Source: Rhodophyticola sp. CCM32
GTDB lineage: Bacteria; Pseudomonadota; Alphaproteobacteria; Rhodobacterales; Rhodobacteraceae
NCBI RefSeq assembly: GCF_004751985.1
Contig: NZ_CP038492.1
Location: 2,542,001 to 2,606,000 of the forward strand
Direction of reading: 5' to 3'
Length of the DNA: 64,000 nucleotides
Position numbers and translations under genes: made by a program. Every line of letters begins with the position of its first letter. Within the stretch, counting starts at the first letter, position 1. Shown here piece by piece: positions 25,504 through 34,175 of the stretch. Under the pieces are notes generated by a model. The model was not told where the DNA came from and did not search any database. It saw only the letters and a program-made list of their open reading frames with translations.

Positions 25504-25793
25504 TTCAGGCCCCAGGGCTTGAGCTTTCGTGACAAAAAATCGTTGGCCACCGCCCGCTCCCCAATCTTTGCGTGCAGCTCTTTGACCTGTTCTTCGTCGA
25601 TCTCTGGGGCTTTCTTTCCACCCCGCTCAAACACGCCTGACGCGCCTTCCAACAGCGCCCGCTTCCAACTGTGGATCATCGTGGGATGGACGCCAAACTG
25701 GCTCGACAGCTCAGCAACAGTGCGTTCCCCCTTCAAAGCTTCAAGCGCAACTTTCGCCTTGAACTCAGCGCTGTGGTTCTTCCGTTTCGACAT
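25500..25793 (-). CDS. IS3-family transposase OrfA
   Basis: A 97-residue helix-turn-helix protein: MSKRKNHSAEFKAKVALEAL, then GERTVAELSSQFGVHPTMIHSW and a leucine-zipper-like tail. It recognises the element ends. It is located just inside the right inverted repeat with about 80 nt of leader. Confidence 0.93.
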   Translation of the reverse strand: MSKRKNHSAEFKAKVALEALKGERTVAELSSQFGVHPTMIHSWKRALLEGASGVFERGGKKAPEIDEEQVKELHAKIGERAVANDFLSRKLKPWGLK

Positions 25794-26023
25794 CTCTGAT
25801 CTCCTCTTCGTCGGAGATCAGCAGACAGCAAATCATAGCTTACGTCAGTGTCCAAATTTCGGGGGGTAGCTCAAAACCGCCATTCGCACACTGCGCGGCG
25901 GATCCAACTAAAGAGCCCTTTCCGTGAACTCAACTTTCTCGCTGGGTGCGCAAACCGAATGATTTTTTCTGCATCTGCACAATAGAAAGATGCGATGCCC
26001 AATGATCCGAAATACATCATATC

Positions 26024-26434
26024 TTGAGTCTCTGGTCGGCACAATCGCGCATGACAACCGACCTCGCCTTGCAGGCCCTACTGATGGCCGTCTGGCGGAG
26101 AAAGCCAGACCGGAAGGTCACGGTGCATTCAGATCAAGGTTCTCAATTCACCAGCCGAGAATGGCAGACGTTTCTCCACCAGCACAATCTGGAGCCCAAC
26201 ATGAGCAGGCGCGGGAATTACCACGACAACGCCGTCGCCGAAAGCTTCTTCCAACTTCTAAAACGAGAACGGGTCAGGCGACGGACCTATTCCACCCGCG
26301 AGAGCGCAAGGCAGGATGTGTTCGAATACATAGAGGTGTTCTACAACCCAAAACGCAAGCACACCAACAACGGCATACTGTCGCCCGTTGACTTCGAAAC
26401 CAGACAGCTCAATCTGAAAAAGGCAGGGGTCTAG
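26024..26434 (+). pseudogene. Remnant of a second IS3-type transposase OrfB
   Basis: The C-terminal half of an integrase core: ALQALLMAVWRRKPDRKVTV, HSDQGSQFTS with the second catalytic aspartate, AVAESFFQLLKRE with the glutamate, and the IS3 tail FYNPKRKHTNNGILSPVDFE. The first catalytic aspartate and orfA are absent, and the frame begins abruptly. It belongs to a different IS3 subgroup from the complete element 150 bp to the left. Confidence 0.85.
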
Positions 26435-26457
26435 GAAACTAGCGGCAACTCACATTG

Positions 26458-26598
26458 GTTCAGGGGCTTGAAGATACGGCGGAAAAGTTGGAGGCTTGGC
26501 GTAGAGACGACAACGAAGAACGGCCGCACAGCGCAATCGGAAACAAAGTCCAGGCTGCACTGATGAAATTGCCAGGCGCATCCAGCCCGTCTGTGTGA
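26458..26598 (+). pseudogene. C-terminal scrap of a third IS3-type transposase
   Basis: A 46-codon frame from about 26458 to the TGA at 26596-26598 reads EKLEAWRRDDNEERPHSAIGN, the very conserved C-terminal block of some IS3-family OrfB proteins, with the glutamate helix already missing. Together with the preceding remnant it marks a hot spot of nested insertions at the right end of the mosaic region. Confidence 0.75.
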
Positions 26599-26653
26599 CC
26601 AAAGGGCGGAAAATCTAACCCCGAGCGGGGATACTTCCGGTAGCACAGCAGGG

Positions 26654-27754
26654 CTATCTGGCCAGATCGGCGATGAACTTATCATTTTCCTCCATTGAAC
26701 CGATCGAGACTCTGATAAAGGTTTCAAACCCGGCCTGCTTCCAGGGTTTCACCACAGTACCTCTTTTGAGCAATGCATCAGCAAGACTTGTGGATGGCGC
26801 GCGCGTGTCGAAGAATAAGAAATTACCTGACGAGGGAGCTATCTTGTAGCCGAGCTTTGACAGGGCTGCCGCAACGCGTGATCTCTCAGAAATTGTTTTT
26901 TCGATATTGCCTTTCATGTAGGCCGTCGCATCCAATGATGCCGATGCTGCCATCTGGGCACTGGTATTTAAATTGAAAGGCGTTCTTGTCAGGTCCAGAG
27001 TTTTGCGCAAGTCCGCCGAACTACACATGCCAAACCCGACCCGAAGACCGGCAAGGCCCCAAGCCTTGGAGAATGTTCTCAGGATTATCCAGTTTCCGCC
27101 ATTCTCAAGCAACATCTTGTCACCTGAACAATAATCAGCGGCAATCGCATATTCATAATAGGCCTCATCCAGCACCAGAAGTGTGTCTGGATGTTTCGCG
27201 CGGATCACGGCCTGTAAATCATCAGGGTTGAGCCAACACCCGACAGGATTCATGGGGTTGGCAAAAATCAACATTTTGGCCGGGTGCGCCGCCGCTTCGA
27301 TCAGCGCCTCAAGGTCAATGTCAAGGTCGCTGGTCACACTGACCCGCTCTACATTCGCGCCCATCATATAGGCATATTCTTCGTGAAGTGAGAAGGAAGG
27401 ATAGAGTGTTACGACACGATCATCCGGGTCAAGAACACTCTGGCAGATTATGGAGATGAGCTCCTCTGACCCGTTGCCAAAGATCAGTTGATCCTCAGGG
27501 AAATCCAGATGCCTCGCGAGTTTTTGTCGTAGCAGATTTGCCGATCCGTCGGGGTAGAGATAGACATCATGTGACGTTTCACGGAGAATCCTTAAGACTT
27601 CGGGTGCCGGCCCGTTCGGGTTTTCGTTGGACGCCAGTTTCGCAATCACGTCGAGGTCGTATTTGGAACGAATTTCATCAAGGCTAAGTCCAGCGTTATA
27701 AGGCTGCATCTGGTCCAATTCGCGTCGAATGAGTTTCCCGAGATCCGCCATCAT
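26654..27754 (-). CDS. HisC-like class I/II PLP aminotransferase
   Basis: 366 residues with fold-type I PLP landmarks: ASNENPNGPAPEV (N-terminal arm), NGSEELI, NPMNPVG, LDEAYYEY with D196, and the Schiff-base lysine K230 in RTFSKAWGLAGLRVG. It is in the histidinol-phosphate aminotransferase family. It is divergent from the SDR gene across 80 nt containing a perfect 20-bp palindrome, and lies in a catabolic cluster with a transporter and a HutC-type regulator rather than with his biosynthesis genes. It may transaminate a 2-oxo acid made by the FMN dehydrogenase at 35263. Biosynthetic HisC activity is possible but not favoured. Confidence 0.82.
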   Translation of the reverse strand: MMADLGKLIRRELDQMQPYNAGLSLDEIRSKYDLDVIAKLASNENPNGPAPEVLRILRETSHDVYLYPDGSANLLRQKLARHLDFPEDQLIFGNGSEELISIICQSVLDPDDRVVTLYPSFSLHEEYAYMMGANVERVSVTSDLDIDLEALIEAAAHPAKMLIFANPMNPVGCWLNPDDLQAVIRAKHPDTLLVLDEAYYEYAIAADYCSGDKMLLENGGNWIILRTFSKAWGLAGLRVGFGMCSSADLRKTLDLTRTPFNLNTSAQMAASASLDATAYMKGNIEKTISERSRVAAALSKLGYKIAPSSGNFLFFDTRAPSTSLADALLKRGTVVKPWKQAGFETFIRVSIGSMEENDKFIADLAR

Positions 27755-27790
27755 TCACCTCAAAAGTTCAAATGAGTTGTATCTGCGCGA

Positions 27791-27810
27791 TAATATGTAT
27801 ATACATATTA
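27791..27810. promoter_or_regulatory. Perfect 20-bp palindrome, probable GntR/HutC operator
   Basis: TAATATGTATATACATATTA is its own reverse complement. It lies between the divergent hisC-like gene (start 27754) and SDR gene (start 27835). Its core ATATGTATATACATAT recurs exactly at 28671-28686 before the ABC gene. GntR-family repressors bind short palindromes of this kind, and one is encoded at 36434. Confidence 0.75.
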
Positions 27811-27834
27811 ACATCAAGAGCAAGGAGCTTTTCA

Positions 27835-28605
27835 ATGAATTCCGCCCTCTTCAATCTGGCAGGGAAAACCGCACTTGTTACGGGATCAAGCCGTGGTCTG
27901 GGTCAGGCAATGGCAATTGGTCTTGCGCAAGCGGGTGCGTTTGCCGGCATTACCTCGCGATCTCTGGACTCGCTTGAAGAAACGTCAGAGGCGATCACGG
28001 CGGCAGGTGGGCAGGCCGGGAAGCTTGTCATGGATGTCAGTTCCCCTGCGCAAGCAAAGGCAGCAATCAAATCCTTCGCGGAAAAGCACGACGGCATTGA
28101 TATCTTGATCAATAACGCAGGTTACGAAGAGGTATGCCCGTCCATTGACGTCAGCGAGGCGCTTTGGGACAAAATTTCCGACACCAATTTGAAAGGCGCA
28201 TTCTTTTGCGCACAGGAAGCCGCGAAAACGATGATCGCGTCGGGTCGGGGCGGGTCCATCATCAATGTCTGTTCGTTGACGTCATATGTCGGCGTGCCAA
28301 CAGCTGTTCCCTATGGGTCGTCAAAGTCAGGCCTGCTTGGCATGACAAGAGCGCTTTCGTCTGAATGGGCAAAAGAAGGGATCCGTGTGAATGCGATCGC
28401 TCCGGGATATTTCCGCACCGAGCTGACAGACACTTTCTATCAGGATGATGCGTGGAGGGGGGCCATGCTGAAGAAGATACCGATGGCAGAATTTGGAAAT
28501 GCCGAGGACCTGAAGGGCACAGTCATCTTCCTTGCCAGCAATGCCTCAAAGTACATAACCGGCCAGTGCATCGCTATCGATGGTGGATATCTTGCTGCAA
28601 TTTAG
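27835..28605 (+). CDS. SDR-family NAD(P)-dependent oxidoreductase
   Basis: 256 residues with the SDR signatures: cofactor loop TGSSRGLGQA (TGxxxGxG), NNAG, catalytic S in VCSLTSYVG, YGSSKSG (Y-x-x-x-K), and PG at the C-terminal side. It is closest by eye to the gluconate 5-dehydrogenase-like group. ATG 27835 is chosen over an upstream start because AAGGAG lies 7 nt before it and the upstream residues overlap the operator. With the HisD-like and zinc dehydrogenases downstream it could form an HpsO/HpsN/HpsP-like set for dihydroxypropanesulfonate. That is context only. Confidence 0.88.
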   Translation: MNSALFNLAGKTALVTGSSRGLGQAMAIGLAQAGAFAGITSRSLDSLEETSEAITAAGGQAGKLVMDVSSPAQAKAAIKSFAEKHDGIDILINNAGYEEVCPSIDVSEALWDKISDTNLKGAFFCAQEAAKTMIASGRGGSIINVCSLTSYVGVPTAVPYGSSKSGLLGMTRALSSEWAKEGIRVNAIAPGYFRTELTDTFYQDDAWRGAMLKKIPMAEFGNAEDLKGTVIFLASNASKYITGQCIAIDGGYLAAI

Positions 28606-28644
28606 AGCACCTAAGGTTTCTGGCCCGGTTTGGTGACTCATCGC

Positions 28645-28686
28645 TTGACAGGTGGATTTTAAGACGCCTTATATGTATATACATAT
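28645..28686 (+). promoter_or_regulatory. Promoter with overlapping operator upstream of the ABC genes
   Basis: TTGACA (28645-28650), a 17-nt spacer, and CTTATA (28668-28673) form a sigma-70-like promoter. The -10 runs into the 16-bp palindrome ATATGTATATACATAT (28671-28686), so a bound repressor would block RNA polymerase. The coding start is at 28734. Confidence 0.7.
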
Positions 28687-28733
28687 CTGAACCCCAAACC
28701 TCTGATGTGTCACAATACAATCCAGTCGACAGG

Positions 28734-29855
28734 ATGCAAACTGTGAAAACAAGCTCAATACCGGCCGTTTTGGCAGAACATGTCGATATGAGATTTGGTG
28801 ACTTCAAGGCCGTTGATGATGCCAGCTTCTCACTGGAGCATGGGCAGTTTTTGACGATTCTCGGGCCATCGGGCTCTGGTAAGACCACCTTGCTTCGCAT
28901 GATTGCCGGGTTCCTGACCCCCACGAAGGGCGAAATTTCCATCAATGGGCAGGCTGTCAGTGCCGTTGCCGCAAACAAGCGCTCGATCGGCATGGTGTTC
29001 CAGAAGCTGGCTTTGTTTCCGCATATGACAGCCGCCGAAAACGTGGCCTTTCCGCTTAAAATGCGCCGTTTCGATGCAACCAGAATTGCCGACAGGGTCA
29101 CCGAATTTCTTCAACTTGTGAGACTGGACGGTCTGGAAGATCGGCGGATCAATGAACTGTCAGGTGGGCAACAACAACGCGTCGCCATTGCAAGAGCCCT
29201 GGTGTTCGAGCCTGACCTTTTGCTTTTGGATGAACCTCTGGCTGCGCTTGATCGCAAGCTGCGCGAAGAGATGCAGTTGGAATTCCGACGCATTCAAAAA
29301 GAGCTTGGGGTGACCACCATCAACGTGACCCACGATCAACGAGAGGCACTTGTCGTATCTGACCAGATTATCGTGATGGACGATGGTAAAATCCAGCAGG
29401 ATGCGACGCCCACTGAGATGTATCGAACGCCAGGCAATCCTTTTGTTGCAAATTTCATAGGCGTCACAAACGTCATCGCAGGCGAATTGGCAGGCATAAA
29501 CGGTGAATCTGTGGACATAACCGCAGATGATGTCACCCTGAGCGGGATCCTTCGAAGCAATCCGAAAAGTGCCTTAACCGGTGCGAAGGTCAGATGCGGC
29601 GTGAGGGCGGAACAAATTCGGATCGCTTCAGACAAAGCTGAACTTGAGGGGCTGGACGCCACATTCGAGGGCGTCGTGACGGACGTCATCTTTGAAGGAG
29701 AGCGTTTGCTTTATGAATTGTCAGTTCCGGCCCTCGGCACTGACCCTGTACGAATCTACCACCACGATCAAAACAACTTCGCAACTCACGAGTTGGGACG
29801 GCCCGTCCATATCGGATGGGAAAGCCGCGATCTGCATGTTTTTGTCGCGGAATAA
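28734..29855 (+). CDS. ABC transporter ATP-binding protein (PotA/spermidine-putrescine type)
   Basis: 373 residues: Walker A GPSGSGKTT, Q-loop MVFQKLALFPHMT, signature LSGGQQQRVAIARAL, Walker B DLLLLDEPLAALD, H-loop NVTHDQREAL, and a C-terminal TOBE-type domain from about 255 on. It energises import by the two permeases at 31066 and 32007. Start ATG 28734 (a GTG 9 nt downstream is possible). It is under the palindrome-containing promoter and the first gene of a unit running to about 36426. Confidence 0.92.
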   Translation: MQTVKTSSIPAVLAEHVDMRFGDFKAVDDASFSLEHGQFLTILGPSGSGKTTLLRMIAGFLTPTKGEISINGQAVSAVAANKRSIGMVFQKLALFPHMTAAENVAFPLKMRRFDATRIADRVTEFLQLVRLDGLEDRRINELSGGQQQRVAIARALVFEPDLLLLDEPLAALDRKLREEMQLEFRRIQKELGVTTINVTHDQREALVVSDQIIVMDDGKIQQDATPTEMYRTPGNPFVANFIGVTNVIAGELAGINGESVDITADDVTLSGILRSNPKSALTGAKVRCGVRAEQIRIASDKAELEGLDATFEGVVTDVIFEGERLLYELSVPALGTDPVRIYHHDQNNFATHELGRPVHIGWESRDLHVFVAE

Positions 29856-29898
29856 ATTGCTTGGAAAGCCAAGCGTCAACCTTAACAGGGAGAAAAGT

Positions 29899-30990
29899 AT
29901 GACACTAAAAAACGCTATGAACCGCCGCCAGTTGCTCAAGACGTCTGCGGCCGCCGGTACAATGCTCGCAGCGCCGTCTCTTGTCTGGGCGCAAGAACCG
30001 GCAAAACCGGAAGAGCTGATCATTCGTGCCTGGGGTGGCCCATGGGTCGAAGCCCTGAGGAACGGCGTTTCTGATCCGTTCACGGAACGCACGGGCATTC
30101 GGATCGTCCACGATCTGACCGAAGACAATGAAATCCAGCCAAGGGTTTGGGCCGCTGTTGCGCAAAATCGCACACCCCCTATCCACATCAACTGGGACAC
30201 GACGACCAACGCTACAAAGTCGGCCCTTCGCGGCGTTTGCGAAGATCTGTCCGATCTGTCAAATCTTGCCGGAACCACCGATCTGGCAAAGCCCGTTGGT
30301 GTCGAGGGTTACCCCATCGTGAACACATACGGGTATGTCTACGTTCTGGCATACCGTCCCGAAGCGTTCCCGGACGGTCCTCCGGCATCCTATCACGACC
30401 TGCTGGATCCAAGGTTCAATGGCCGCATTGCGTTCTATAATGACGGCATTGGCTTCCATTTCCCGGCTCAGGTCGCGGGCGGCGGATCTTTGGACGGCAT
30501 CCCGGATGCGATGGACCCTTGCTGGGATTTTGTCACCCGGATGAGTGAACAGAACCCGCTGCTGGGCGAAGATCCGGACTTTGTGACCTGGTTCCAGAAC
30601 GGGGAAATTGATGCGGCCTGCACAATTTCAACCAACGCGCTTGGCGCAAGACGCAACGGCGTTGACATCGCGTGGACTGTACCCGCTGAAGGGGCCAAGT
30701 TCGATACAGATGGTCTTTGGATCCCTAAGGGCCATTCAGAAAGTGATCTCTACTGGGCGAAGGAATACATCAATTCTGCGCTCACGCTGGAAGCTCAGCA
30801 AGTTTGGCTGGACGGCCTTGGCCTGCCAGGTGTTGTTCCGGGCCTGACGCCGCCAGAAGGGTTGGCAGGCGATCCGTCCTATCCGACAGAAGAAGCTGAT
30901 TTTGAGCGGTTGATCCGGATCTCGGGCCAGGTGCAGGTAGAGAACGAGAGCGAATGGTTCTCGCGCTTCAAGCAAATCATGCAGGGCTGA
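29899..30990 (+). CDS. Periplasmic substrate-binding protein (PotD-type)
   Basis: 363 residues. The N-terminus MNRRQLLKTSAAAGTMLAA, with twin arginines and a hydrophobic stretch ending at VWAQE, suggests a Tat signal. The mature part has the class II fold of polyamine-type binding proteins (RAWGGPWVEAL, GYVYVLAYRPEAFP, SYHDLLDPRFNGRIAF, GLWIPKGHSESD). ATG 29899 follows CAGGGAG and directly precedes the signal; upstream frame extensions are in the 3' end of the ATPase gene. Ligand unknown; it need not be a polyamine. Confidence 0.9.
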   Translation: MTLKNAMNRRQLLKTSAAAGTMLAAPSLVWAQEPAKPEELIIRAWGGPWVEALRNGVSDPFTERTGIRIVHDLTEDNEIQPRVWAAVAQNRTPPIHINWDTTTNATKSALRGVCEDLSDLSNLAGTTDLAKPVGVEGYPIVNTYGYVYVLAYRPEAFPDGPPASYHDLLDPRFNGRIAFYNDGIGFHFPAQVAGGGSLDGIPDAMDPCWDFVTRMSEQNPLLGEDPDFVTWFQNGEIDAACTISTNALGARRNGVDIAWTVPAEGAKFDTDGLWIPKGHSESDLYWAKEYINSALTLEAQQVWLDGLGLPGVVPGLTPPEGLAGDPSYPTEEADFERLIRISGQVQVENESEWFSRFKQIMQG

Positions 30991-31065
30991 TCTCAGCGCT
31001 CTGATGGCAACGGATGCCCGGTGACGGGCATCCGGACAACACTTTGGTCGAACGGGACCGCAGAC

Positions 31066-32010
31066 ATGCGAAAATACAAATCTGCATACCCCGCCCTATG
31101 GCATGTCATGGATGTCCTGGAAGGCGGGTTCGCTGCTGTTTGGCCGAAAAAAGGCGGGAACTACACGCCTTACCTTATGTTGGCGCCTGCCGTTCTGCTG
31201 GTTGGAATACTTGTGGTCGGCCTGTTCTACATCGGAGACCTGTCGCTGCGAACGCTGGATCGCACAACATTCCAGTTTTCTGATTTCTGGACATTGGACA
31301 ATTACAGGCGCGCTTTCTCTGAAAGTTTCGCGTTGACCATAATCTGGCGCAGTCTGATGGGGGCTGCCATCGTGACATGCGTTACTCTGATCTTGGCGTT
31401 CCCCTACGCGTATACAATGGTGCGAACGTCAAGCTCGACATTGCGGAAATTCCTTTTGATCGCGCTTTTTCTGCCCTTCTTCATCGGGCAGGTCGTTCGG
31501 GCTTATGGGTGGCTGATCATATTGGGCAACCAGGGCATCGTGAATGACGTTCTGGGGCTGGTCGGGGTAGAGCCATTGCGCCTGCTGTTTAACTACCCCG
31601 CCGTTCTTTTCGGTCTGGTGCAGTATATGTTGCCCTTTGCCGTTTTGATGCTTGCCCCCGCAATGACAGCGATCCCGGAAGAAATTGAAGCCGCGGCGAG
31701 ATCCCTTGGCGCGTCCTGGATCAAGACGATGGTGCATGTGGTTATCCCCATGGCCAAACCAGGCCTTGTGGGCGCGGGTCTGGTTGTCCTGACATTGTCG
31801 CTTACAGATTTTGCGATGCCCGCCATCTTGGGCGGAGGCACGCAGGATTTCATCGCCAACGCCATATATGACCAGTTCTTCCGAACGTCTGATCAGGGCT
31901 TTGGGGCCTCTCTTGCCATCATTCTTATCGGAATTGGCACAATGATGGTTGGGCTTATTTTTGCGGTGTTTGGCGCCGGAACGCTTGAATTGGGAAGCCG
32001 TGACTCATGA
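31066..32010 (+). CDS. ABC transporter permease 1 (PotB type)
   Basis: 314 residues with six hydrophobic segments, beginning YLMLAPAVLLVGILVVGLFY, and the EAA loop EEIEAAARSLGASWIKTMVH before PMAKPGLVGAGL. A GTG at 31021 would add 15 residues; ATG 31066 is preferred because the added residues are atypical, but neither has a strong ribosome site. The stop overlaps the next permease start (ATGA). Confidence 0.9.
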   Translation: MRKYKSAYPALWHVMDVLEGGFAAVWPKKGGNYTPYLMLAPAVLLVGILVVGLFYIGDLSLRTLDRTTFQFSDFWTLDNYRRAFSESFALTIIWRSLMGAAIVTCVTLILAFPYAYTMVRTSSSTLRKFLLIALFLPFFIGQVVRAYGWLIILGNQGIVNDVLGLVGVEPLRLLFNYPAVLFGLVQYMLPFAVLMLAPAMTAIPEEIEAAARSLGASWIKTMVHVVIPMAKPGLVGAGLVVLTLSLTDFAMPAILGGGTQDFIANAIYDQFFRTSDQGFGASLAIILIGIGTMMVGLIFAVFGAGTLELGSRDS

Positions 32011-32807
32011 ACCAGCCCCTTGGACAAAAGCTTCTGTTCTGGACACTGGTTGTGATTTCAATCGTCACATTGTCCGCACCAACCTTTGTCGTTTTGGGAG
32101 CATCGGTCACCTCTGGAAATATCATTGCCTTCCCCCCCGATGGATTTTCCCTGAAATGGTACGGTAAAATTCTGGGCGAACAGGATTTGCGCGATGCTTT
32201 TGTCAGGTCTTTGTGGGTCGCGACGATCTGCGTCATGGTGTCCCTGCCGACCGGCACGCTTGCTGGTATCGCCCTGTCGAAATACCGCATCAGGGGTGGC
32301 GTGATGATCCAGACCTATCTTTTGCTCCCCTTCACGATCCCTCTCATTGGGTCCGGGATTGGCCTGATGCTGGCTTTCGGGGATGCAGGGATGCTTGGAA
32401 ACCTTTGGCCGGTTGGGATTGCCACGGCTGTCATCAACCTGCCCTTCATGATTTGGGCAGTGTCTTCAAGCGCTGCCGGTCTTGACCCCGATCTGGAACT
32501 TGCCGCGCAAAGTTGCGGGGCCGGGCCGGTTCAGACATTCTTTAACGTGACCCTGCCCGCCGTCACACCCGGCGTGATCACCGGATCACTGTTGATGTTC
32601 ATTCTATCTCTGAATGAGTTTCTTGTCAGCTTGTTGCTGGTGGATGCGCGCATCGTGACTTTGCCAGTACAAATCTATAATTCCATCCGCGCGATCATCA
32701 CGCCGGATCTGGCGGCTGTTTCGGTTGTCTTCATTGTTGTGGCGATGCTTGCAATCACCGCGCTGGACAAGCTTGTCGGTTTGGAAATCTTCCTGAAATC
32801 AAAATAG
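32007..32807 (+). CDS. ABC transporter permease 2 (PotC type)
   Basis: 266 residues with six membrane helices (LLFWTLVVISIVTLSAPTFV first) and an EAA loop DLELAAQSCGAGPVQTFFNV followed by LPAVTPGVITGSLL. It is coupled to permease 1 by a 4-nt overlap. It completes the importer ATPase-binding protein-permease-permease. Confidence 0.92.
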   Translation: MNQPLGQKLLFWTLVVISIVTLSAPTFVVLGASVTSGNIIAFPPDGFSLKWYGKILGEQDLRDAFVRSLWVATICVMVSLPTGTLAGIALSKYRIRGGVMIQTYLLLPFTIPLIGSGIGLMLAFGDAGMLGNLWPVGIATAVINLPFMIWAVSSSAAGLDPDLELAAQSCGAGPVQTFFNVTLPAVTPGVITGSLLMFILSLNEFLVSLLLVDARIVTLPVQIYNSIRAIITPDLAAVSVVFIVVAMLAITALDKLVGLEIFLKSK

Positions 32808-32845
32808 CATCCCCCGGGGGGGTGCTCGCGAAAGGTCGAACAGAG

Positions 32846-34165
32846 ATGTCAGCCATATCTTTTCATGAAACAGCAAAGCTCAGCACCCAAGCATATGCCG
32901 CCCTGATGGCGAGATCAGAAGCGGACCTTTCGGTATTTATGGAAAAGGTTGTGCCGATCATCGAGGCCGTCAAGACCGAAGGCGACGCCGCTTTGGTGCG
33001 ATTTGGGCAAGATTTTGATGGTGCGAAACCACTCACCAAAGAGACTTTGAAAGCGTCAGAGGCGGAATTTGATGCGGCATTCGAAGCGGTCGACAAAGAC
33101 GTCATTGATGCCATTCGACATGGCATCATCAATATCAGGTGTTTCCATGAGGAACAAAAGCCGGAAGCCATGTGGTTCAAGGAAATTCAGCCCGGCGCCT
33201 TTGCCGGGGATCGCTACACCCCGATCCAATCCGTTGCTTTATACGTTCCCAGAGGGAAGGGGGCCTTTCCTTCTGTCACGATGATGACGGCTGTTCCGGC
33301 TGTGGTTGCCGAAGTGCCGAATGTCGCGATCTTTACGCCCCCTACGCCTGATGGATCTGTTGATGCCGCAACGCTGGTTGCCGCACGCATTGCAGGGGTT
33401 GAAACAGTCTATAAATGCGGGGGGGCTCAGGCCGTTGCCGCTGCGGCTTACGGCACGGAAACTGTAACGCCAGCGCTTAAGATCGTGGGACCCGGCAGCC
33501 CGTGGGTCGTTGCCGCAAAGCGTCAGTTGTCAGGCATTATTGATCCCGGCCTTCCCGCAGGCCCATCAGAGGCGATCATCTTTGCCGACGAAACCGTTGA
33601 CGGTGGTCTGGCAGCGCTTGATCTGCTTATTGAAGCCGAACACGGCCTGGATAGCTCGGCTTATCTTGTGACCCATTCGCGCAAGGTGGCCGAAGACGCC
33701 ATGGCGGCATTGCCCGCGCATTGGGCAAATATGGGCGCGCAACGCGTTGAATTTTCAAAGGCCGTTCTGACGGGGCCAACGGGCGGCATCATTCTGACGG
33801 GTTCCCTAGAAGACAGCTATAAATTCATCAATGACTACGCGCCGGAACATCTGGAACTGCTGTCAAAGGAACCGTTTGAACATTTGGGGCACATCACTGA
33901 AGCCTCCGAAATACTCATGGGGCCGCACACGCCGGTTTCCATCGGAAATTTTGCCCTTGGGCCGAATGCCGTGTTGCCAACCAGCCAGGGCGCGCGCACC
34001 TATGGCCCACTCTCGGTCCATGATTTTGTGAAATGCAGCTCGATTGGGTATGTCACCAAACCTGCTTATCCCGAAATGGCACGCAACGCGAAGATTCTGG
34101 CGGAGTATGAGGGCTTTGACGCCCATGCAAACGCGGTTTCCGACATCCGCAACAAATACCTTTGA
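32846..34165 (+). CDS. HisD-family dehydrogenase with altered zinc ligands (possibly HpsN-like)
   Basis: 439 residues covering the whole histidinol dehydrogenase family. The catalytic pair is kept (YAPEHLEL, matching E326-H327 of E. coli HisD), as is VGPGSPWVVAAKRQ. Of the four zinc ligands known in E. coli HisD (Q259, H262, D360, H419), Q259 is E (IEAEHG), D360 is N (VSIGNFALG), and the histidines are retained (EAEHG, DAHANAV); H367 of the GTNH segment is alanine. This argues for another alcohol substrate. HisD homologues such as HpsN oxidise dihydroxypropanesulfonate. It lies 10 nt before the zinc dehydrogenase. ATG 32846 follows a weak AGAG; an upstream GTG or TTG is not needed. Confidence 0.85.
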   Translation: MSAISFHETAKLSTQAYAALMARSEADLSVFMEKVVPIIEAVKTEGDAALVRFGQDFDGAKPLTKETLKASEAEFDAAFEAVDKDVIDAIRHGIINIRCFHEEQKPEAMWFKEIQPGAFAGDRYTPIQSVALYVPRGKGAFPSVTMMTAVPAVVAEVPNVAIFTPPTPDGSVDAATLVAARIAGVETVYKCGGAQAVAAAAYGTETVTPALKIVGPGSPWVVAAKRQLSGIIDPGLPAGPSEAIIFADETVDGGLAALDLLIEAEHGLDSSAYLVTHSRKVAEDAMAALPAHWANMGAQRVEFSKAVLTGPTGGIILTGSLEDSYKFINDYAPEHLELLSKEPFEHLGHITEASEILMGPHTPVSIGNFALGPNAVLPTSQGARTYGPLSVHDFVKCSSIGYVTKPAYPEMARNAKILAEYEGFDAHANAVSDIRNKYL

Positions 34166-34175
34166 GCCGATAGAA

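Larger units (their letters stand above)
24601..25873 (-). mobile_element. Complete IS3-family insertion sequence
   Basis: A 1273-bp element bounded by imperfect terminal inverted repeats: left TGAGTTACTCCCCAATTC, right (read inward) TGAGCTACCCCCCGAAAT, each followed by TTGGACA. It contains overlapping orfA and orfB on the minus strand, the usual programmed-frameshift arrangement. Flanking bases (AATCC on the left, AAACC on the right) show no obvious target duplication, so it may have rearranged since insertion. Confidence 0.85.

Noticed and set aside
26654..34165. Reading HisC-like and HisD-like genes as the histidine biosynthesis pathway
   Set aside because: Other his genes are absent, the genes lie with an importer and hut, and the HisD homologue has altered zinc ligands.
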